Of a stretch of 64,000 nucleotides of DNA, positions 44,470 through 53,580 are shown one piece after another. The stretch's first letter is position 1. Every line of letters begins with the position of its first letter. This stretch comes from CALNBC01 sp040768925 (lineage in GTDB: Bacteria > Bacillota > Clostridia > Christensenellales > CALWSW01): assembly GCA_040768925.1 (NCBI GenBank), contig JAXGLZ010000003.1:1-64000 (forward strand). Direction: 5' to 3'. The position numbers were made by a program, and so were the translations under genes. Under the pieces are notes generated by a model. It did not search any database. It was given only the letters and a program-made list of their open reading frames with translations, and was not told the origin of the DNA.

Positions 44470-45942
44470 CTATTCACCGTCTGTTGCGCCGCTGCTTCCG
44501 GGAATGTCCGAATACACGCCGATGCCGGAGCTTTGGGGCGCATCATCCTGGGGCGGAGCATCCACTCCGCTGTCGTCGATGATGTTGTCCGTCGGCTTGG
44601 CATCGGGTCCCTTGTGTATGATCGTGCTGATGGCGCGATACGTTGTCTTGTAGGCCAGGACGCGCTTGATCAGCGTTCCGTCCGCTGCGTAATATTCCTT
44701 GTAGGTTTCGTATCTTGAGCCGCTTCTGCCCTCTCTGTCCACGGTCGACGTTCCGGGCTGCATGGTTTTGACTACGACGACTTCATCCGGGGGCTGGCTG
44801 ACGGTTCCAGTGCGCTCGGAGACGAGCTTGATATACTGGTTCTCCGGAAGGGGCTCGCCGTAAATCGTGATGGTGAGCTCCTTTTTCTTCGTGTCGATAT
44901 CCGTCGCGATGACGACCGGCGTTTCCCTGTCGTTCCTGAAAATGAAGTCCTGGGTTCCGGTGTTTATCGTGGCGTCCTGGCCGGCGGGCAGATAGGACAG
45001 CGGCCAGCTGTGCGGCGCCCGTTCCACGATGGTCAGATCCGCCAGCAGCACGGCGTTGAAGGTGGTCGAGGAAACCTGGCACACCCCGCCGCCCGGCTCT
45101 TCCACGGATTTGCCGTTGTTGATGGCTCCGGCGAGCTTCCATCCGTGGGAGGTATAGCGCGGCCCCAGCACCGTGTTGAAGGAGAACTCCTCCCCGGGAT
45201 TGAGGACGTAGCCGTCAAATATGCCCAGGGCTTTTTCGATGTTGAACACGCGGTTTTTTGCGGCGTAGCTTCCCTTTGCAAAGGAAGAAGTGGCGACGCT
45301 GACAACGGTGGTCAAGCGCTTGACGTCTTCCACGGTGACCGCGGGCTCGACCTCGCTGAACGGAGCCTGGCAGGGCTGGGAAAAATCCCCGGCGGCAACG
45401 TAATTGGAGATCACCTCAAACAGCGCCTCGGCGTCGACCTGCCTGCCCTTGGTCCCGTCCGCGTACACAAATCGGCCTTCGACGTTCCTGTCATAAGTAT
45501 ACGAAGCGTCGACCGGGGCGACGCTCATCTGCGCGGCCAGCTCGGTCACAAGATCTTTGAGGGATGTTATGTCATAGGTGTATTCAATGGTGAAAGAGGT
45601 TCCGTCCTGGGCGAAGGCCGCGGCGAGCAGCTCGTCGATCTGGGCTTCGCCGCTGACGGAGGAGCCGTCCAGCTTGAACAGCTCGTCCCCGCAGGCGATC
45701 TGGATCGTCCCCAAGGTGGGCGCTGTTTCGGGGTCGACAAAGAAATTCCTGACCTCCTGCTCGGTCAGGCCGCCGACGTCAATACCATTTATTGTTATAC
45801 CGTCCGGCAATACCTGCGGCAAGGCGGAGGGACCCGGGGTTAATACGTTTCCTTCCGGATCCAGCCCTGAACAAGCCGTAAAAAAGACAGCCATTGCCAA
45901 AACGGTGATCAGAACAGACAATAAATGCAGACGGTTTTTCAT
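44470..45942 (-). CDS. VanW-family lipoprotein
   Basis: A 490-residue exported protein with lipobox FFTAC (cysteine 24). Residues 50-205 form the peptidoglycan-binding-like domain often found before VanW (GGLTEQEVRNF). The VanW domain follows: FSFNTVLGPRYTSHGWKLAGAI, GGGVCQVSSTTFNAVL, APHSWPLSYLPAGQDATI. A G5-like segment (about 385-440) and a disordered proline/aspartate-rich tail end it. The VanW domain was named from a vancomycin-resistance cluster, but its role is not established. It stands alone and divergent to the GntR gene. Confidence 0.9.
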   Translation of the reverse strand: MKNRLHLLSVLITVLAMAVFFTACSGLDPEGNVLTPGPSALPQVLPDGITINGIDVGGLTEQEVRNFFVDPETAPTLGTIQIACGDELFKLDGSSVSGEAQIDELLAAAFAQDGTSFTIEYTYDITSLKDLVTELAAQMSVAPVDASYTYDRNVEGRFVYADGTKGRQVDAEALFEVISNYVAAGDFSQPCQAPFSEVEPAVTVEDVKRLTTVVSVATSSFAKGSYAAKNRVFNIEKALGIFDGYVLNPGEEFSFNTVLGPRYTSHGWKLAGAINNGKSVEEPGGGVCQVSSTTFNAVLLADLTIVERAPHSWPLSYLPAGQDATINTGTQDFIFRNDRETPVVIATDIDTKKKELTITIYGEPLPENQYIKLVSERTGTVSQPPDEVVVVKTMQPGTSTVDREGRSGSRYETYKEYYAADGTLIKRVLAYKTTYRAISTIIHKGPDAKPTDNIIDDSGVDAPPQDDAPQSSGIGVYSDIPGSSGATDGE

Positions 45943-46092
45943 TTCTTCCTCCCGAAAAAACTAAAGCAAGTTTATGATACCTTTCTTATGCTCCTTTGTA
46001 AAGAGCAAAAGCCCCTTGCATCGCGGGTATAAAGCAACTAAAATGTAAATATAGTATGTCCGTTTTTCATTTGTGTTCCCGGAGGTTTGCAA

Positions 46093-46770
46093 TTGAAGGA
46101 TAATCCTGACAAACGCGGCAAGCGCACGCTGACAGATTATGTTTACAACGCGCTGCGCTCGGACATCCTCAGCGGGACTTATCCGGCGGGCGCCAGCCTG
46201 GTCGAGACCCGCATAGCGGAAGAGCTCGACGTCAGCAGGACGCCCGTCCGCGAGGCTTTACGCCGACTTGAGTTGGAAGAGCTGGTGCGATCCACGCCGA
46301 ACAAGGGCATGGTCGTGCTTGGCGTTACCCCGAAGGACATCGACGACATCTACGCCATCCGGTATTTGCTGGAAGGCCAGGCGGCCAGATGGGCGGCGGA
46401 GCGCGCTACCCCGGCGGACATGGCCCGCCTTGCTGAAAATCTGGAAAGTTTTGCCTTTTATGTGCAAAAAGGCGGCCACTTTGAAAAGCTGGCCCAGCTG
46501 GACACGGATTTTCACGACGCTTTGTATTCCTCCTGCAAAAGCGGGGTGCTTTATCATATTCTCGCCACGCTGCACGGCCATTCGTCTTCCGCCCGGCTGC
46601 GCTCCCTGCAAACGCCCAACCGGGCGGCGCGCACGCTGGAGGAGCACACGGCGCTTTTGACCGCCATCGCAAAGGGGGACGCCGAGGCCGCGGAAAGGCT
46701 CGCAAAGGCCCACATCACCCAGGCCAACCGCAGCCGGGGCGGAAAAAACGCCGGGGAGGACATTCGATGA
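46093..46770 (+). CDS. GntR family transcriptional regulator, FCD type
   Basis: A 225-residue regulator: winged helix-turn-helix LTDYVYNALRSDILSGTYPAGASL then IAEELDVSRTPVREALRRLELEELV, and an all-helical FCD ligand domain (about 90-215; DTDFHDALY, HTALLTAIAKGDAEAAERL). The start is a TTG at 46093 with GGAGG 7 bases upstream; another TTG at 46087 is too close to it. FCD regulators usually respond to small carboxylates. The gene overlaps the methyltransferase start by ATGA, an unusual pairing. Confidence 0.92.
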   Translation: MKDNPDKRGKRTLTDYVYNALRSDILSGTYPAGASLVETRIAEELDVSRTPVREALRRLELEELVRSTPNKGMVVLGVTPKDIDDIYAIRYLLEGQAARWAAERATPADMARLAENLESFAFYVQKGGHFEKLAQLDTDFHDALYSSCKSGVLYHILATLHGHSSSARLRSLQTPNRAARTLEEHTALLTAIAKGDAEAAERLAKAHITQANRSRGGKNAGEDIR

Positions 46771-48017
46771 ACGGTAAAAACTGCCTGGGCGAGCAGCTAG
46801 GCCAGGGAATGAACAATCTTTTTGTCCTGGGCGACGCCGTAGCCAACATGTCAAGGCTGATCGAATCCTACGCCGGCCAGGTTCAGCTGATCTATCTTGA
46901 CCCGCCGTTTCAGACCGGCAGCCGCTTTACTTGCAGGCTGCAGATCGGCGGGCACAAGCACGCCTCCGTTTCCGTCCCCTCATACGACGACAACATGCCC
47001 CCCGCCGAGTATTATGCCATGATGGGCGAGGTGCTATCAGGCTGCCGCGAGCTGCTGAGCGACGAAGGGAGCCTGTTCCTTCACATCGACCCCAGAACGT
47101 CCGCCCGCCTGCGCATCATGCTGGACGGGATCTTCGGCGAGGAACATTTTGTAAACGAAATCATCTGGCATTACAAGAGCGGCGGCCGCGCAAAAAACCA
47201 TTTTTCGCGGAAACACGACAACATCCTGTTTTACCGCAAGACCAAAAACGCCTATTTTGATATTTCCAGCGTCGGCATGCCCCGGGGCAAGGATATGCAA
47301 AACCACATGCGCCGCACCACCGACGAGGAGGGCCGCGTCGTCTATACCATCAAATCCGGCGGAAGGACCTATACCTATTCGGAGGATACGCCGGTCTATC
47401 CTTCGGACGTTTGGACGGATATTTCCCACCTTCAGCAAAAGGACCCGGAACGCACCGGATACGACACGCAAAAGCCCGAAGCGCTGCTCAAACGGATCAT
47501 ACTCTCCGCTTCCAGGCCAAACGACCTGGTGATGGATCTCTTTTCCGGAAGCGGAACCACCGCTTCGGCGGCGGCCAAATTCAACCGGCGCTTTGTCGCC
47601 ATGGATTCTTCCCCCATCGCGCTTTCTCTTTTGAGAAGAAGGATCCTGACCAGGGAACCCACCCTAATGGACATCGAGCTGCCGGGAACCCTGCTGCTGT
47701 TTGACGCTTTTAAGCCCCCGGAAGCGGGCCAGCTTGCGTATACCTGTTCGAGGGCGAACGGCCGGGCGGATGTTTCCCTTTCTTCCTACATTCCGCCTGC
47801 CGGCGTCGATGTTCCGGAGAACTGCGCAAGCCTGTCGCTGCTGGATTACTGCGCGCTGGGCTTCGTCGACGACGGCATTTTCGCTCCCTGTTCGCACAAT
47901 CTGCGGCCCTTGCGCGGGGGATCGGTTTCCAAACTGTATCTTGCGCCGGACAAACCCGGGCTTTCCCTGCTGGTGAACGACGTTTTCGGCTGCCAGAGCG
48001 TCATTCCCGTGGAGTGA
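46767..48017 (+). CDS. Orphan DNA methyltransferase (beta-class, DPPF type)
   Basis: A 416-residue DNA methyltransferase. Catalytic motif IV (YLDPPFQTGSRF) precedes the SAM motif region TQKPEALLKRII...DLFSGSGTTASAAA, the beta-class order of type III Mod and related N6-adenine or N4-cytosine enzymes. No restriction gene is adjacent. The C-terminal 120 residues, after motif X, are outside the usual fold and have no family I recognise. It overlaps the GntR gene by four bases with GGGGAGG before the ATG, so the regulator may tie methylation to a metabolite. Confidence 0.88.
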   Translation: MNGKNCLGEQLGQGMNNLFVLGDAVANMSRLIESYAGQVQLIYLDPPFQTGSRFTCRLQIGGHKHASVSVPSYDDNMPPAEYYAMMGEVLSGCRELLSDEGSLFLHIDPRTSARLRIMLDGIFGEEHFVNEIIWHYKSGGRAKNHFSRKHDNILFYRKTKNAYFDISSVGMPRGKDMQNHMRRTTDEEGRVVYTIKSGGRTYTYSEDTPVYPSDVWTDISHLQQKDPERTGYDTQKPEALLKRIILSASRPNDLVMDLFSGSGTTASAAAKFNRRFVAMDSSPIALSLLRRRILTREPTLMDIELPGTLLLFDAFKPPEAGQLAYTCSRANGRADVSLSSYIPPAGVDVPENCASLSLLDYCALGFVDDGIFAPCSHNLRPLRGGSVSKLYLAPDKPGLSLLVNDVFGCQSVIPVE

Positions 48018-48081
48018 TCCTCCATCTGGGCTGCAAAGGCCAAATCCTCCAACAAAAAGGTCCCGCCTTCTTTGAACGCAA

Positions 48082-48107
48082 AAAATCCGGCGCAACCGCC
48101 GGATTTT
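48082..48107. terminator. Bidirectional intrinsic terminator
   Basis: AAAATCCGGCG (48082-48092) pairs with CGCCGGATTTT (48097-48107) around a 4-base loop. It separates the convergent methyltransferase and CD1247-like genes and can act in both directions. Confidence 0.88.
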
Positions 48108-48111
48108 GCTT

Positions 48112-48519
48112 TTATTTTTCTTCGGATTCCTGAAAAGGCCGCTCGCAGCTTGGGCAGACGAGCGCCTCCTTGCTTTCTATCAGCCCGGAATCAAAGAAGA
48201 TGGTGTCGTTGCAGTGGGGACAAACCATTTCCACAAATCCGGGGTCGTCATCCTCCTCATCCTCCTCGCACCAGGGCGAAAAGTCGTCAAGCTCTTCGCC
48301 ATAAATCCGGGATTCGAGGCAGTCGATGTCGTCCTTGATGGCTTCAATGGCTTCGGTCAGCTCGTCCACGCTGGTCTCGTTGCTTTCCGCCGAATCGGCG
48401 ATCTCGTTGAGCAGAGAGATCATCGCAAGTATCAGCTTTCCTTCCTTTGTGGAAGAGTCCATCGAAAGGCCGTCCGCCATTCCGCGGATATAGGAAACCT
48501 GCTCTTTCAGATAACCCAT
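48112..48519 (-). CDS. CD1247-like zinc-ribbon protein
   Basis: A 135-residue protein typical of Clostridia. The N-terminus YLKEQVSYIRGMADGL is the conserved CD1247-type segment, followed by helices and an acidic stretch (EEDEEDDD). The C-terminal zinc ribbon has MVCPHCNDTIFF and LVCPSCERPF, four cysteines. The start at 48519 follows AGGAGG. Function unknown; a role in spore or division biology has been suggested for relatives but nothing here shows it. Confidence 0.82.
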   Translation of the reverse strand: MGYLKEQVSYIRGMADGLSMDSSTKEGKLILAMISLLNEIADSAESNETSVDELTEAIEAIKDDIDCLESRIYGEELDDFSPWCEEDEEDDDPGFVEMVCPHCNDTIFFDSGLIESKEALVCPSCERPFQESEEK

Positions 48520-48556
48520 GATGCGCCTCCTTGCTTTGCTGCTGCGCCTTAAATGG

Positions 48557-49114
48557 TCAGACGCGCTCCATATATTCACCCGTGCGGGTATCGACGCGGA
48601 TCTTGTCCCCCGTATTGACGAAGAGCGGAACGTTGATCTTGTATCCGGTTTCGAGCACCGCGGGCTTGATGGCGCCTGTTGCCGTGTCGCCCTTGAAGCC
48701 GGGGTCCGTCTCGGTGATGGTCAGCTCGACGAAGTTGGGGGCGTCCACCGAGAACGCGGAACCCTTGAAGAAGGAAACGGTCACGTTCATGTTCTCGGTA
48801 ATGAAGTTCATGGCGTCTTCCACAATGTCCCTGTTCAGGGGGAGCTGCTCGTAGGTTTCGGTATCCATGAAGTAGTACAGTTCGCCGTCGTTGTAAAGGT
48901 ACTGCATCTCCTTGCGCTCGACATGGGCTCTGGGGAACTTGTCGTTGGGGTTGAAGGTGCGCTCCAACACGTTGCCCGCAATGACATTCTTGATCTTGGT
49001 GCGCACGAAAGCAGCGCCCTTGCCGGGCTTGACGTGCTGGAATTCGACAATGACCCAAACGCCGCCGTCGATTTCGATGGTTATACCCTTGCGAAACTCA
49101 CCTGCACTGATCAT
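48557..49114 (-). CDS. efp: Translation elongation factor P
   Basis: EF-P relieves ribosome stalling at polyproline. Length is 185 residues, exactly the family norm. The KOW-like domain starts ISAGEFRKGITIEIDGG, the modified-lysine loop is HVKPGKGAAFVRTK, and the C-terminal OB signature KINVPLFVNTGDKIRVDTRTGEY is complete. GGAGG lies 10 bases before the ATG at 49114. No lysine-modification gene is adjacent. Confidence 0.97.
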   Translation of the reverse strand: MISAGEFRKGITIEIDGGVWVIVEFQHVKPGKGAAFVRTKIKNVIAGNVLERTFNPNDKFPRAHVERKEMQYLYNDGELYYFMDTETYEQLPLNRDIVEDAMNFITENMNVTVSFFKGSAFSVDAPNFVELTITETDPGFKGDTATGAIKPAVLETGYKINVPLFVNTGDKIRVDTRTGEYMERV

Positions 49115-49226
49115 GGGAAATTTACCTCCGAAGTATAAGTAAATAGAAGCTTGTCCAAGGACATAAACTCGCATTTGTCCGATGGTATTATACCGCTAAT
49201 TGCCATGATGCGCAACGCGCGGTTTT

Positions 49227-50084
49227 TCAGGCATTCAAAGCACAAAGGTAGATCCCCCGCATGGCTGCGGCGTCTTCCGCCATCGTGCCGTTCGATTCGC
49301 AGATGACCCGGGGCGCGTACCCCCGCTTTGCAAGCAGCGGGGCCAGCAGCTCAAATCTTGGGCCGTATTCGGCTTCCGCAAAGGTCCTGTGGCGCTTTTC
49401 CCCCATTTTTGTGAATTCGATGGTGGAAAAATGAATGTGCACCGCCTTGGCCCGCTCTTCGCCCAGCCCGTTTTCCAGCGCGTCCAGCACCCGGGCAAAG
49501 TCGCCTTCACCGGTGAGCGCGCCGTTGCCCCTGGCGTGCAGATGGGCGAAATCAACGGCAGGGATCAGCCTTTCGTCCGCCGCGCAGATGCGGATCATCT
49601 CGTCAAGGTCGCCCAGCTGGTTCTGCTTCCCCATCGTTTCGGGGCAGAAACGGACTGCGCCCAGCCCGAGGGCGTCCAGCTCGTCCAATATGTCCTTCAA
49701 AAGGGGCAAAGCGAGTTCCATGGCCTTTCCCCTGGTCATCTTCGTCACCGAACCGGGGTGGAAGACCGCCCTGTCCGCCCCCAGCATTTGGGCGGCCCCG
49801 GCCGTTTCGAGGAAATAGCGCCTGTTTTTTTCGATACGCGCCTCGTCGTCCACGCACAGGTTGATGAAATACGGGGCGTGCACGCTCAGGGCGATCCCGT
49901 ATTCCTCCATCGCAGCGCGGATGGCGGCCGCCGTGGACTGCGACATCCGCACGCCCCTGCCAAAGGAATACTCAAAGGCGTCAAGCCCCATTTGAGCCAG
50001 GTATTCCGGCGCCTGGCAAGTATGCTTGTACCCCTTTTGATAAAAGCTTTCCGAATTGCCCGAAGGGCCGAACCGGATACCCAT
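49227..50084 (-). CDS. Endonuclease IV-like TIM-barrel protein
   Basis: A 285-residue protein of the xylose-isomerase-like/AP endonuclease 2 superfamily. Metal-ligand positions are visible as SVHAPYFINL, VFHPGS, CPETMGK, PAVDFAHLHARG, HIHFS and ICESNGT. The order and spacing resemble deoxyribonuclease IV, but some ligand positions deviate, so repair activity is not certain; sugar-phosphate isomerase/epimerase is the alternative. It overlaps the upstream membrane-protein gene by one base. Confidence 0.8.
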   Translation of the reverse strand: MGIRFGPSGNSESFYQKGYKHTCQAPEYLAQMGLDAFEYSFGRGVRMSQSTAAAIRAAMEEYGIALSVHAPYFINLCVDDEARIEKNRRYFLETAGAAQMLGADRAVFHPGSVTKMTRGKAMELALPLLKDILDELDALGLGAVRFCPETMGKQNQLGDLDEMIRICAADERLIPAVDFAHLHARGNGALTGEGDFARVLDALENGLGEERAKAVHIHFSTIEFTKMGEKRHRTFAEAEYGPRFELLAPLLAKRGYAPRVICESNGTMAEDAAAMRGIYLCALNA

Positions 50085-51490
50085 CAGTATACCATGGCAG
50101 GCACAAACACCTGGAATTCAACAGTTCCGCCATCCTCGGTCACCGCGGTGCCGGTAAACATCCAGATCGGCTGAAGATATCCCTTGATCTCTTCCAGCCA
50201 GTACGCCAGCTCGGCCTTTGTGACCGTTGCGCTTGCGGCTTTTTTCCAAAGGGTGTGGGCCCCGCCGCCGGTCAGGGCGAGTTCCCAGGCCTCCCGGGAA
50301 GAGATGATGGAAACGGACTTGTATTCGTCGAAATCGGCGCTGTATTTATCCACCGAAGAAACGGCGCCGTCATACCAGAAAACGATCTCGACCTCGCAGC
50401 TGCCCTGAATCGTGCCGTCCGCCCCGTTCGCAAGCAGATAGACGGAAACGGTGTTCGCAAGGTTCCCCTGGGAATCTTTCTTCTGCCCTGTCGAAACGTC
50501 GTCCACCGTGTATTCCTCAAAGGGCAGGCTGCCGTTTTTCGTCAGTTCAACGGCAAGGCGCTCGTATTCGGTGAGCGGCAAAAGGGTTCCCTCGCCGGAA
50601 GCGACAAAGGATTCGTCCGTGTATTTCCATTCGCCGGTGACGTAATAGTTTACGGTTCTTGCGCCGTCCGCGACCACCGCGCGCCTGCTGACGTCGTTTC
50701 CGTCAACCGCCTGGGCGCTGCCCGCCATCCCAAAGGCGGCGGCAACCTTTTCCGCGCCCTTTGCCGCGTCCGCGGCCGCGGTTTTATACGTCATCGCGCT
50801 GGAGCGGTCCGTGCCCAGGCCGACCTCCATGGTGATGCTTGCTGGAAGTGGGTTGTCCGGCGTGAAGATGTTCAGCTTCTCGAATTCGCCGCCGCTGTCC
50901 ACAACGATCAGGGCAACGCAGGCCATATAGACCGCAAGGACCACCAAAAGGGCGGAAATATGGGTCTTCCGGCTCATCTGCGGCTCTTTGAAGAACGCGG
51001 ATTTCGAGAAGAACAGCTTCACAAAAGAGAAAAGCCCAAAGCCGGTCAGAATTCCCAAAAAGGCGCCTACCGCGCAGTCCGCTTGAAACCCGGAGAAAAC
51101 AAAGGTCGCCAGCGCGGTGACCGCCGCGCCCCCGAGGGCGAAAACGGCCGCTTTGCCGAGCTTGTCGCATTTTTTTGCGAATTTAGGAAGCAAGAATCCC
51201 GCCGGAACAAAGGGCAGCACGCATTTGGCAAAACCCATCCAGATCGCCGCATAGCCGATTTCCCGCACCCTTGTCCACTGAACAAAGGGGATATAAACGG
51301 GGCCGGTGTTCTGCGCCAGCGCCACGGCAAACGCCAGCCCCCCGGCAAACAGGCCGAAAAAAGCGGCGACGGTCAGGGGCGAAGCAAAAAACGCGCGTTT
51401 CCTGGACTTTAGGGCAAATGCGGCGGCAAACGAAACGATAAAGCCGCACACGGCGAATACCGCCGCGTTAAGATAGATATTTTCGAACAT
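50084..51490 (-). CDS. Polytopic membrane protein with extracytoplasmic C-terminal domain
   Basis: A 468-residue protein. Six hydrophobic segments span residues 5-180 (first: AAVFAVCGFIVSFAAAFAL), followed by another helix at about 175-195 and then a large soluble domain (200-468) with GTDRSSAMTYKTAAADAAKGAEKVAAAFG and an IISSREAWELALTGGG strand. I recognise no family. The soluble part, rich in beta strands, probably lies outside the cell. GGGAGG precedes the ATG, and the TIM-barrel gene is coupled downstream. Confidence 0.72.
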   Translation of the reverse strand: MFENIYLNAAVFAVCGFIVSFAAAFALKSRKRAFFASPLTVAAFFGLFAGGLAFAVALAQNTGPVYIPFVQWTRVREIGYAAIWMGFAKCVLPFVPAGFLLPKFAKKCDKLGKAAVFALGGAAVTALATFVFSGFQADCAVGAFLGILTGFGLFSFVKLFFSKSAFFKEPQMSRKTHISALLVVLAVYMACVALIVVDSGGEFEKLNIFTPDNPLPASITMEVGLGTDRSSAMTYKTAAADAAKGAEKVAAAFGMAGSAQAVDGNDVSRRAVVADGARTVNYYVTGEWKYTDESFVASGEGTLLPLTEYERLAVELTKNGSLPFEEYTVDDVSTGQKKDSQGNLANTVSVYLLANGADGTIQGSCEVEIVFWYDGAVSSVDKYSADFDEYKSVSIISSREAWELALTGGGAHTLWKKAASATVTKAELAYWLEEIKGYLQPIWMFTGTAVTEDGGTVEFQVFVPAMVY

Positions 51491-51518
51491 CGGACCTCCC
51501 CAAGATCGATTGAAACCC

Positions 51519-52073
51519 CTAAACCAGCTCCGCTCCCAGGCAGTTCTTCATATGCCCCAGCGCAAAGGAGTGCCCTTCCGGCGAAAAAGACGCCACGGCG
51601 TTTTGCGGCACGATTACGTCAATCCCGAGGTTGTACGCCCCGATGGCCGTGTGCAGGATGCAGATATCCGTGCAGACGCCGGCAAGCTCCACGGCGTCCA
51701 CCTCAAGCTTGTTCAGCCTTTCGGCCAGATCCGTGCGGGCGAAGGAGGAATAGCGGGTCTTGTCCATCCAGATCACCTGCTGGGGGCGCTCGCGGTTCAG
51801 TTCCTCCAGCGCTTTTCTGGTTTCGCCGTAAAGTTCCCTTCCCGGCGTTCCAAAAATGTTGTGTGCCGGGAAGAGCTTGCTCTCCGGGTGGGCTGTGTCG
51901 CCCTCGTAGTGAAGGTCCCTGAGGACGAATATGGGTTCCTTGGTACTTTCGTACTTCTTGATCAGCTCGACGATCGCGCCGTCGATCTCCTGCCCCGGCT
52001 TGCCGCAGGTCAGCTTTCCGTCGTCCGCAATGAAGTCGTAAGTATAATCAATAATCAAGAGCGCTTTTTTCAT
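51519..52073 (-). CDS. Isochorismatase-family cysteine hydrolase
   Basis: A 184-residue hydrolase of the nicotinamidase/isochorismatase family. Catalytic residues are D9 in LIIDYTYDF, K104 region (MDKTRYSSF) and the nucleophile C133 in AGVCTDICILHT. Nicotinamidase-like activity is plausible (the D...H metal site FVLRDLHYEGD is partly kept), but the substrate is unproven. Only 22 bases separate it from glmM upstream. Confidence 0.88.
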   Translation of the reverse strand: MKKALLIIDYTYDFIADDGKLTCGKPGQEIDGAIVELIKKYESTKEPIFVLRDLHYEGDTAHPESKLFPAHNIFGTPGRELYGETRKALEELNRERPQQVIWMDKTRYSSFARTDLAERLNKLEVDAVELAGVCTDICILHTAIGAYNLGIDVIVPQNAVASFSPEGHSFALGHMKNCLGAELV

Positions 52074-52095
52074 TTTTACACCTCCGGTTTTGTTT

Positions 52096-53451
52096 TTATT
52101 TTATTTTCCCGCCGAAACGTTCGGCGATCAGTTCCGCCATGGCCGTTGCCTCGTTCCGAACGGTCTGCCCGTTCTCCCCTTCCATCATGACGCGGATCAA
52201 AGGCTCGGTGCCGGACGTGCGCACCAGCACCCGCCCCTTGCCGCCAAAGGCGTTTTCCGCCGCGCGGACGCGGTCGGCAATGCGGCTGTCTTTCGCGTAG
52301 GCCCGCTTGGCCTCCTCCGGCACCGCGACGTTGATGAGAATCTGGGGATAAATCTCTATCGTGTGGGCGAGCATCGAAAGGGGCATGTTCTTCCGCACCA
52401 TGACGGACAAAAGCTCCAAAGCGGAAAGCACGCCGTCCCCGGTCGTGTTCTTGTCCAGGAAGATCAGATGCCCGGACTGCTCGCCGCCCAGGTTATAGCC
52501 CCCCGCCAGCATGCGCTCAAGGACGTATCTGTCCCCCACGTCGGTGATTTCGACGCTGATGCCGTCCGCCCGCAGGGAATTAACCATGCCGATATTGCTC
52601 ATGACCGTGGCAACAAGGGTGTTCTTTTTGAGTGTTCCCCTGCGAAACATATCCCTTGCGCAAAGGGCCATGATCCGGTCGCCGTCCACGATCCCGCCCT
52701 GCTCGTCGGCCGCGATCAGCCTGTCGGCGTCTCCGTCAAAGGCAAGGCCGACGTCCGCCCCGTGGGAAAGCACCAGCTTTTGAAGGTTCTTCGGCTTTGT
52801 GGAACCGCAATTGTCGTTGATGTTGATCCCGCTCGGGGAAACAAAGCAAGGGATCACCTCCGCCCCCAGGCGGGAAAAAACCTCCGGCGCGACGGGCGCG
52901 GACGCGCCGTTCGCGCAGTCGAGGACGATTTTGATTCCGTCCAGCCGCACGTCCGACGAATCGACAAGGTGTTTGATATAGCCCTCTGCGCCGGAAGGAA
53001 AATCCGCGTTCCGGCCGATGGCGCCGTCTTCGGGGAGCTTTTGGGGATTCTTTCCCAGCACGATTTCTTCGATGCGGTCCTCCGCTTCGTCGGTGAGCTT
53101 GAATCCGCTCTTGCCGAACCACTTGATGCCGTTGAATTCATAAGTGTTATGGGAAGCGGAGATGACAACCCCCGCGTCCGCCCCGTGCTCCCTGATCAGA
53201 TACGCGATCCCCGGGGTGGGGATCACGCCCACATCCGCCGCCATGCCCCCGGCGGAGCAGATCCCCGCCATCGTGGCGTTCAGCAGCATATCGCCGGAAA
53301 TTCTTGTGTCTCTCCCAACTATGATAACGGGTTTTTCCGTTCCTTTTGTAAGCACCTGGACCCCGGCCTGGCCGATCCTGAACGCGAGTTCGCAGGTCAG
53401 GTCCCTGTTTGCAACGCCTCGTACACCGTCGGTGCCGAACAGTCTTGCCAT
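52096..53451 (-). CDS. glmM: Phosphoglucosamine mutase
   Basis: GlmM interconverts glucosamine-6- and glucosamine-1-phosphate for peptidoglycan precursors. The 451-residue product has RLFGTDGVRGVAN, the phosphoserine loop VVISASHNTYEFNGIK (S100), the metal loop AFDGDADRLIAADEQG and the phosphate loop VRTSGTEPLIRVMMEG. The ATG at 53451 follows GGAGG; an upstream frame to 53535 is not needed. Confidence 0.96.
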   Translation of the reverse strand: MARLFGTDGVRGVANRDLTCELAFRIGQAGVQVLTKGTEKPVIIVGRDTRISGDMLLNATMAGICSAGGMAADVGVIPTPGIAYLIREHGADAGVVISASHNTYEFNGIKWFGKSGFKLTDEAEDRIEEIVLGKNPQKLPEDGAIGRNADFPSGAEGYIKHLVDSSDVRLDGIKIVLDCANGASAPVAPEVFSRLGAEVIPCFVSPSGININDNCGSTKPKNLQKLVLSHGADVGLAFDGDADRLIAADEQGGIVDGDRIMALCARDMFRRGTLKKNTLVATVMSNIGMVNSLRADGISVEITDVGDRYVLERMLAGGYNLGGEQSGHLIFLDKNTTGDGVLSALELLSVMVRKNMPLSMLAHTIEIYPQILINVAVPEEAKRAYAKDSRIADRVRAAENAFGGKGRVLVRTSGTEPLIRVMMEGENGQTVRNEATAMAELIAERFGGKIK

Positions 53452-53535
53452 TCTATTCCTCCGTCCTATTGAGATTTCAACTGCTATCATATCATTATAT
53501 ACCGCTTGTTGGATATTAGAAATCTGTAAACACAA

Positions 53536-53567
53536 GAAAAGCCGGCAAAGCTTGCGCGATGCCGGCT
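53536..53567 (-). terminator. Terminator after ispH-rpsA
   Basis: On the minus strand AGCCGGC (53567-53561) pairs with GCCGGCT (53546-53540) around a 14-base loop that itself contains GCGCAAGC, followed by TTTC. It lies 14 bases after the stop of the IspH-S1 fusion. Confidence 0.75.
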
Positions 53568-53580
53568 GATTCGCTGGGTT

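Noticed and set aside
49227..50084. Definite DNA repair endonuclease IV (nfo)
   Set aside because: Several metal-ligand positions differ from the Nfo consensus, so only a fold-level name is given.
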